Shown here: one piece after another, positions 58,211 to 64,000 of the stretch | Layout: each line of letters starts with the position of its first letter | Numbering within the stretch: the stretch's first letter is position 1 | Source: Maratus speciosus | Taxonomy: Eukaryota; Arthropoda; Arachnida; Araneae; Salticidae | Assembly (NCBI GenBank): GCA_963932465.1 | Contig: OZ010786.1 | Location: 448,000,619 to 448,064,618, forward strand | Direction of reading: 5' to 3' | Length of the DNA stretch: 64,000 nt | Made by a program: the position numbers and the translations under genes | Notes under the pieces: model-generated | Told to the model about the DNA's origin: nothing | Seen by the model: only the letters and a program-made list of their open reading frames with translations | Databases searched by the model: none

Positions 58211-58660
58211 TGGCAACTCAAGTACTCCATTTATATCGAAAGTAAAGGGAAAATAGTTTAAAAATAGAAATTATATATTTGTGTTGCCATTTTCTCGTAA
58301 CAACCGAGAGAAAATGTAATTAAAATATGTGCTTTTTTGAAAAAAAAAAATATAAACGCATGATTTCTGTTAAAACAATGCAGCTATTATATACTATATT
58401 TAATTGTAAGTATCTATGAATCATTGGATAGCCGTTTTTTTTTTTTTTCGATTTTCTTGAATAACGGCATCTTTTTGCTGCATTTGTACATTATTTCATG
58501 ATAGTGACGTGCTATGCATGCTTTACTGTAGATGTTTAATAGTAGACCGTAAATGTGGAATTCTTAAGCGGATGCGAATGACGTCATTTTACATAAAATA
58601 AAACGTGTGCTTTAAGTCTTAAAATTGAAATATATTTTGTACTGCAGTAGAGTCCCGCTT
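58211..58660. other. No feature recognised
   Basis: AT-rich sequence without a supported gene or repeat. Confidence 0.5.
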
Positions 58661-58664
58661 AACC

Positions 58665-58910
58665 AATTTTCTTCTGATGGACTGTTGGCTTCTATTATTA
58701 TGAAACAGCCATTATAAATGAAGTGTTAGGCGAAGATGAAAAAGCAGCCATAAAAAAAATCATGGCCATCCCCCCCCCCTCCCAGAATTCTGACCAGAAA
58801 ATCAGAGTTCTAACTTTTTACGGCTGCTCTTTCATCTTCACCTAACACTTCATTTATAATGGCTGTTTCATAATAATAGAAGAGAAAATTTCCATAAGAA
58901 GAAAATGAAG
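58665..58910. mobile_element. Foldback element with C-rich centre
   Basis: CTTCTATTATTATGAAACAG, then CCATTATAAATGAAGTGTTA and GGCGAAGATGAAAAAGCAGCC-type sequence (58689-58755), return reversed almost perfectly at 58816-58882. Weaker similarity extends about 25 bp outward. The centre holds a C10 tract. Confidence 0.85.
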
Positions 58911-59288
58911 TAATGGAAATTCCGGAGGCGACACTAAATTCTGAAAAAGCAGAATTCCTGTTGTCTAGTTTAACTTTATTTCTCATCACGGAAGGTTATT
59001 GGTTAAATTCAGTATTAGATTCATTGAATATGTTTCTGTTTTTCCTCAATATCTTTTTAATCATTTTTCAGTTAATAAATAAATAAATAAATAAAATAAA
59101 AAATGTTTTTGTATGTTTTTAGAACTGTAGTGCAAGTTAAGAAGACTATGGGAGCCCCCCCCCCCCCCCCACTACAGACTATTGAATTTAGATTTCAGCA
59201 GCCATCAGAAGTTAGAAAAAACACAATCCTTTTATTTTATATTATTTCTTTACTGAACTAATCAAAATTTTCAAAATAGCTCATTAAT
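58911..59288. other. No gene; C16 tract
   Basis: A run of 16 C lies at 59155-59170, and (AAAT)n is near 59077-59100. Nothing else is recognised. Confidence 0.5.
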
Positions 59289-59827
59289 TACCCGACTGAA
59301 AAGAAGGGTTATGTGTTTCACGCGTACCTGGGTATGTGGATTTCTTTATACCCTCGAAACATCCCAACGGCTGGATGGATTTTAATGAATGAGGTCTCTA
59401 TCGATTCGTCTTAATCGTCCAATGGTTATAGGTTAGGTTTTGTTTTTATAAATTCAAAATGGAGGCCGTAAAATACAAAATGGCGGTAGCGACGACAAAA
59501 AATTACGCACCCTATTGAATGGCATATCATTGGATAGGTCTTTCAAATTGAAGGCAATGTTTGTTTGACTATTTTACAGTCAGAAGCTTCGTTTAAATAT
59601 TACACAACCTGGAAGTTGTGTATGTAGGATTTCTAGCTTTACTGCAACTCTAACCATCATAGACATCTATAGGCCTCATCAAAACAGTGTTTATAGATAG
59701 GAACTAACAATTAAACGCAATTTAAAAGTCACCAATACAAATAAATAAAACAAAATACGTAAATAATATAAAAAATAGTTTCACATTGATAGAAATAATT
59801 AATTGGTTCGCTTTTTAAGCAGTCGGG
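59289..59827 (+). mobile_element. CCCGACTG element, copy 2 (internally deleted)
   Basis: The same left end (CCCGACTGAAAAGAAGGGTT) and right end (reverse CCCGACTGCTTAAAAAGCGA) as copy 1, with about 370 bp missing from the interior. Direct orientation relative to copy 1, 8.2 kb away. Confidence 0.75.
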
Positions 59828-59960
59828 AATTTTGATTTTTTTAAATTAATTGATTTATTGTTTAAGTGCTGAATCCCGAGGTCATACGAACTTTTTTAAG
59901 CTTAAAATATATATTTTATCAAAGTTACTTGGAAAATTAAAAACTACTTACTATACTATA

Positions 59961-61877
59961 CAGGGTGTCCGGTCTCAACAGTGTCCAATGGCTAATTCCT
60001 AAACCGTTAGTCATAGACATATAGTTCCAATTAAAAATGTTTTAAATCACGTAAAGAAATATTTTAAAAGCGATTTGGGTCAATAAAAACATTTCTTAAA
60101 CAATTACGAATTTTAAATTTTTATACGGTCCTCCGGTCCTATAAGTTATATTTAGTGAAATTTGCCTTTTACACTGACAAGTAATACAAAAAAAGTCCCG
60201 TTATTCTACGATTAAAATTGACCGAGTAATAGCTGTTTAAAGTTGGAGCATATTTTTTGCTGCAAATTGGGGGTCATTCACAAATTTAGTCGATATATAA
60301 TTTCGTCAGATATAAAAAAATATCTGGGAGTAAAATTAACAATTCAATATAAATTTGAAATCTTTAATCATTCTGGTATATTAATGGGACATATACAATT
60401 TGTAATAAACACTTAAGAAGAAAGAAAAAACAGAATTTTTCTTAAATAAAATGATTCTAAATTAACAGCCTCAATTCTTTACAAAATGATACGTATTTTA
60501 AAATATTATTAGATTGCACAAGCCTGCAAAAGTTGGGTTATGTCATGTTTTTTAGCTAATGATAATTGATTCTTGTATACTCTGTACCGCTGAATCCGAA
60601 ATTGACCTTCATTTTTAACTATCATATCAGGATTTTTCGCTCATTGCAAATTTCAAAGTTAAGGAGTTCAACGTTAAAATTGAATTTCCTCCCCCATCTC
60701 ATCGGACCACTCAGCTGTTTAGCTGTAAGAATCCTAGGATAAGCAAAAATATCGAATAAATTTTTTAATAAAATAAAATAAAAAATGTTTTCCATATGTT
60801 TTATAGTATGAGATTTTAGCTATATTTTAACTTACACATTTGCGATTTGCAAAAAAAAATCTAACGTGATGGTTAAAAAGGAAGGTCATTTTCAGATTCA
60901 GTGCTAAAAAGTGCGTAAAAATCAGTTATCAAAAGTTAAAAAACACAACCATCTCCGCTACTTTATAGTATTCGATTTTTGTTATTCTTTAAATTTGAAA
61001 ATTTATGATTTGCGAAATATCCTGACATGACGGTTAAAAATTAAGGTAATTTTCGGATTCAGTGCTAAAAAATGCATAAATGTGAAAAACCCAACAATCG
61101 CAGTCTTGTATTATCTAATCTAAAACTTTTTCTTAAACACATTGGCAGAAATTTATCCAAAATGTTTTGTGTTATCCTGTAAAATAAGTATAAATGGTAA
61201 CCACCGAAAATCTTAATAATATTAGATTGTTATCGGATTTGCGCCAGTATGTAAAATGCAATCTCGATCGGATATTTAAAAGTGGGTTAAAGTTAGAGTA
61301 CAAATTTTGAACTGCAAAAACATACATATGATTGTTGAAGTAACATAAAAACTTATAAAAAAACATAATTTTTGTTAAAAGAAATCATAAGAGAAACAGT
61401 CTCAAATCCTGACAAAATATAACCTATGTTATTTTAGCCAATTTGAGACTTAATCATAATACTTGTAGGATTTTTTTTCAAAGCACAGATACACATGAAG
61501 TAAGACCTTCGAATACTTTAAACACTTGGCATATGATCCCTCAAAGCCAAGCCGAACTCATTTGTTTTCAGAGTAGAAAAGTGGCTAAGTCATGCATTTT
61601 TAAAGTTTCATAACTCGCTCAATTTTAGCGTTATATGAATGGGACTTTTTTTGTCTTGCTTGTCAGTGTAATAGGAAAAAATTACTAAATATAACTTGAC
61701 CAGGGGACCGTATAAAAATTTAAATTTCGTAATTTTTTAAGAAATGTTTTTATTGACCCAAATCGCTTTTAAAATGTTTCTTTACCTGATTTAAAACATT
61801 TTTGTAATTGGAACTATAAGTCTATGACTAACGGTTTAGGAATTAGCCATTGGACACCGTTGAGGCCGGACACCCTG
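59961..61877. mobile_element. Long-TIR element E, copy 2
   Basis: CAGGGTGTCCGGTCTCAACA at the left and, reversed, CAGGGTGTCCGGCCTCAACG at the right, inside TA (59959-59960, 61878-61879). Arms of about 300 bp are shared with copy 1. The interior (about 60510-61130) is different. It holds an inverted pair GCTGAATCCGAAATTGACCT (60590) and, reversed, CACTGAATCCGAAAATTACC (61060), and a direct repeat of it at about 60880, apparently another nested element. No transposase is present. Confidence 0.85.
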
Positions 61878-61890
61878 TATAATACAGTAA

Positions 61891-61903
61891 GGGGGGGGGG
61901 GGG
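61891..61903. repeat. G13 tract beside element E
   Basis: Thirteen G residues 13 bp outside the right end of element E. Confidence 0.95.
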
Positions 61904-62039
61904 AGATGACAATTAAAGACCTTATTTAATCACTATAAATTAAAAAATGGGTTCCCTATTCTAAAGGTAAAGTCACTGTTAAATGTATTTATGATTAAAA
62001 AATCGCAATATTACATAAATGATAAATCGATTTAAGAAA

Positions 62040-62345
62040 TTTCTACAGCATCCATTCCTAAATAAGATGCTGGCAACTTCAAACACTTAAAACTCGAGCA
62101 GTAATTATCGTAGGATACTCATATTTTGTATGGGAAGTATAATCTTTATAAAGCCGGAGCTATTTCTTTTTTTGAACAGGAACCCCTAAATTTTAATATA
62201 GAAGTATATTAAGGCCATGATAACTACAAACACTTTTATCTTGGATGCAAATTTTTGCAGCCTACACAAATTTCTTATGATAAACGTAAAAATTTTAAGG
62301 GAGTTAGGCTCTGTTGATTTTTTTTTATGATTGCACCATATATTT
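62040..62345 (-). repeat. Satellite-like repeat S, minus-oriented part
   Basis: Units match the 56.3 kb copies in the same orientation (CTTATGATAAACGTAAAAAT, GATAACTACAAACACTTTTA). Confidence 0.65.
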
Positions 62346-62389
62346 TTGTAGATGAAAACAAAACATGCTCACAACTTAAAATGTTGTAA

Positions 62390-63173
62390 CTCGGGTTTTA
62401 AAAATGCCAACAAAGTTCCCTCCCTTTTTATTATGATCACGTTTACCATACAAATTATGAGAGTGCTACGACATATACAAACCAAGTTATAATTTTCATG
62501 GCTTCTTATATTTATGATGTACTATAATTTGGAGGCTTTGATAAGATATCAATAGAGCCACCACCACTAAATGATTACGTGTAATATAAGAAATTTGTGC
62601 GATATGCTACTACTTGGATCCGATTTAAAAGTGTATATGGTTATCGAGTTCTATACTGAAATTTAGTAGGCTGTGGTTAAAAATCCAACAATGTCTAATA
62701 TTCAATTATGTCCCATTGATCAAGCACACAAAATTTCTGTGTCAATTTGTTCACGAGTTATAAGAGTTTAATTTTCTCAGCCTTATATATATATATATAT
62801 ATTCACAGTTTTATAAAATTTAGCTGTTGTTAAAAAAAGATAAAGGACCCTGAAAATATACACTCATGATATTAATCATAACAACGTTTAGTGGTCTTAC
62901 GACAGTTACAGCCTGAGTTATAGGAAGAAAACGAAATGACATGACCCCCTCATGAGCATCCCTTTGTAAAACTTATGCGCTGTGAGAATTAAATAAGTAT
63001 AAGTATTATAAATTATAGGTATTTTCAATTTTAAGAATCTTTTTTGTATATACAAAAACATTGTAGGCTTCAATAAAAAATAGACAGAGACACCTCCCCC
63101 TCTCCACCTCTAATAGAATCACCTTACCGCGAGATTTGCGCGATCTGCTACAATCTGGTTTCAAGTTATAAGT

Positions 63174-63218
<45 letters not shown>

Positions 63219-63660
63219 CGAGCCCTTATTTTTGCGCTACACTAAAATTTAAGGAGCTTCTCTGAAAAAACAAAAAATCTCTCATCGTCCTTTATAAAGA
63301 TTGCATTTACCATACAAAATATGAACGCGCTACGACAAAAGCATTCCGAGTTATAAGTGTTTTAAGTTGTAAATAGCTTATATTTATGGCGTACTAAAAT
63401 ATTGAGGCTTAGATAAAACAAAAATCAACTCCCCTCCCAGCCCCCGCTAAAACTGTAACGTTTACCATACAAAATTTGAGCAGGTACGGCAATTTCTATC
63501 CGAGTTTATAAGTGTTTGTGATTATCAGGCCCTTATATTCGCACTGCACTAAAATTTTGGAAGCTCCAATTTAAAAAACGGACAAAGTCCTCGGTTACAT
63601 TTCGCCAGTTTGCAAAAGCACAGTTTGAACGTACTGCTACAATTTAACGTGTATTAAGAT
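62390..63660 (+). repeat. Satellite-like repeat S, plus-oriented part
   Basis: About six diverged units of ~190 bp carry ACGTTTACCATACAAAATTT-, GTGCTACGAC-, CCGAGTTATAAGTGTTT- and GGCCCTTATATTTGCGC-type phrases. A 42-base T tract (63175-63216) has expanded inside one unit. Units are clearest at 62445, 63300 and 63470. Confidence 0.7.
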
Positions 63661-64000
63661 AGTTTAACTTTTTAGTGGCCTTAATTCATCTTTTTTTTTA
63701 TATAAAATTTAGATAGTTCCATAAAAAACCCTTTTGAGTTACCCGATAATGGCACCTTATGATGTTGAACCACACTATATTTGGCAGGTTTAGAATTACA
63801 GTCGGAGTTTTGGGGCGTGGGGGAAGGTATATTGACCGATACGCGGATGCCAAAACATCATACTTCGAGATATTGGGAATGTGGTCATGGATTTTATTAA
63901 CTCCAAAATTTACAATATTTTTTATTGTTCCAAACAAACTGTTGTTATGCTTTTCCTGTCTGTAACTCTATCATATAATGTATAATCTATAAATGACAGG
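63661..64000. other. No feature recognised
   Basis: Overlapping open frames on both strands (63698-63937 minus, 63759-63965 plus) match nothing I know and cannot both be real. No gene is called. Confidence 0.4.

Noticed and set aside
63698..63965. Overlapping open frames on both strands at the window edge
   Set aside because: No similarity to a known family. At most one strand could be coding and neither shows a motif.

Overview
This window is eukaryotic, very AT-rich, and contains no intact protein-coding gene that I can support. Every recognisable coding stretch is a decayed transposase or transposon-borne gene. The rest is dispersed repeats, short inverted-repeat elements (MITEs), satellite-like tandem arrays and microsatellites. 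The best organism guess is an arthropod, probably a chelicerate such as a spider. The grounds are one Tc1 transposase fragment (24.6-25.1 kb) of a type I associate with spider genomes, and a broken transposon gene (12.6-14.7 kb) of a multicopy arthropod type. This is inference, not proof.

Layout. 0-6 kb: two copies of a repeat (family A) built from degenerate 140-175 bp modules, then a TTAA-flanked MITE. 7-10 kb: a small MITE, then a Tc1-like element nested in another inverted-repeat element. 11.5-15.8 kb: a hAT MITE, then a 3.3 kb element with CACTA-type ends carrying a broken gene and itself invaded by a TTAA MITE. 17-20 kb: a complete but dead 1.6 kb Tc1-like element with IR/DR ends, a hAT MITE and a foldback element. 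21-25.4 kb: a possible Helitron end, inverted and direct repeats, a 5'-truncated Tc1 and a hAT MITE. 25-32 kb: copies of a second dispersed family (B), a TTAA MITE and a 183-bp tandem array. 32.4-34.8 and 60-61.9 kb: two copies of a long-TIR element (E) carrying different internal cargo. 35-37 kb: a large tandem repeat. 38-46.7 kb: family A copy 3 and long family B units around a tRNA-like sequence. 46.7-49.6 kb: a hAT element with a transposase relic, a long-TIR MITE, a foldback and a minisatellite. 51-60 kb: two copies of a CCCGACTG element, a ~350-bp tandem block, a ~145-bp tandem array and a hAT-like GATTAC-rich repeat. 56-63.7 kb: satellite-like ~190-bp units in both orientations.

Nothing acts as a pathway. 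The region reads as a layered record of transposon insertions, and nesting gives relative ages: Tc1 inside the CCGGGGCT element, a TTAA MITE inside the CACTA-like element, and a TA-flanked MITE inside family A. I did not find a new functional system. The most interesting material is several repeat families I cannot name: family A, family B, element E and the ~190-bp inverted satellite.
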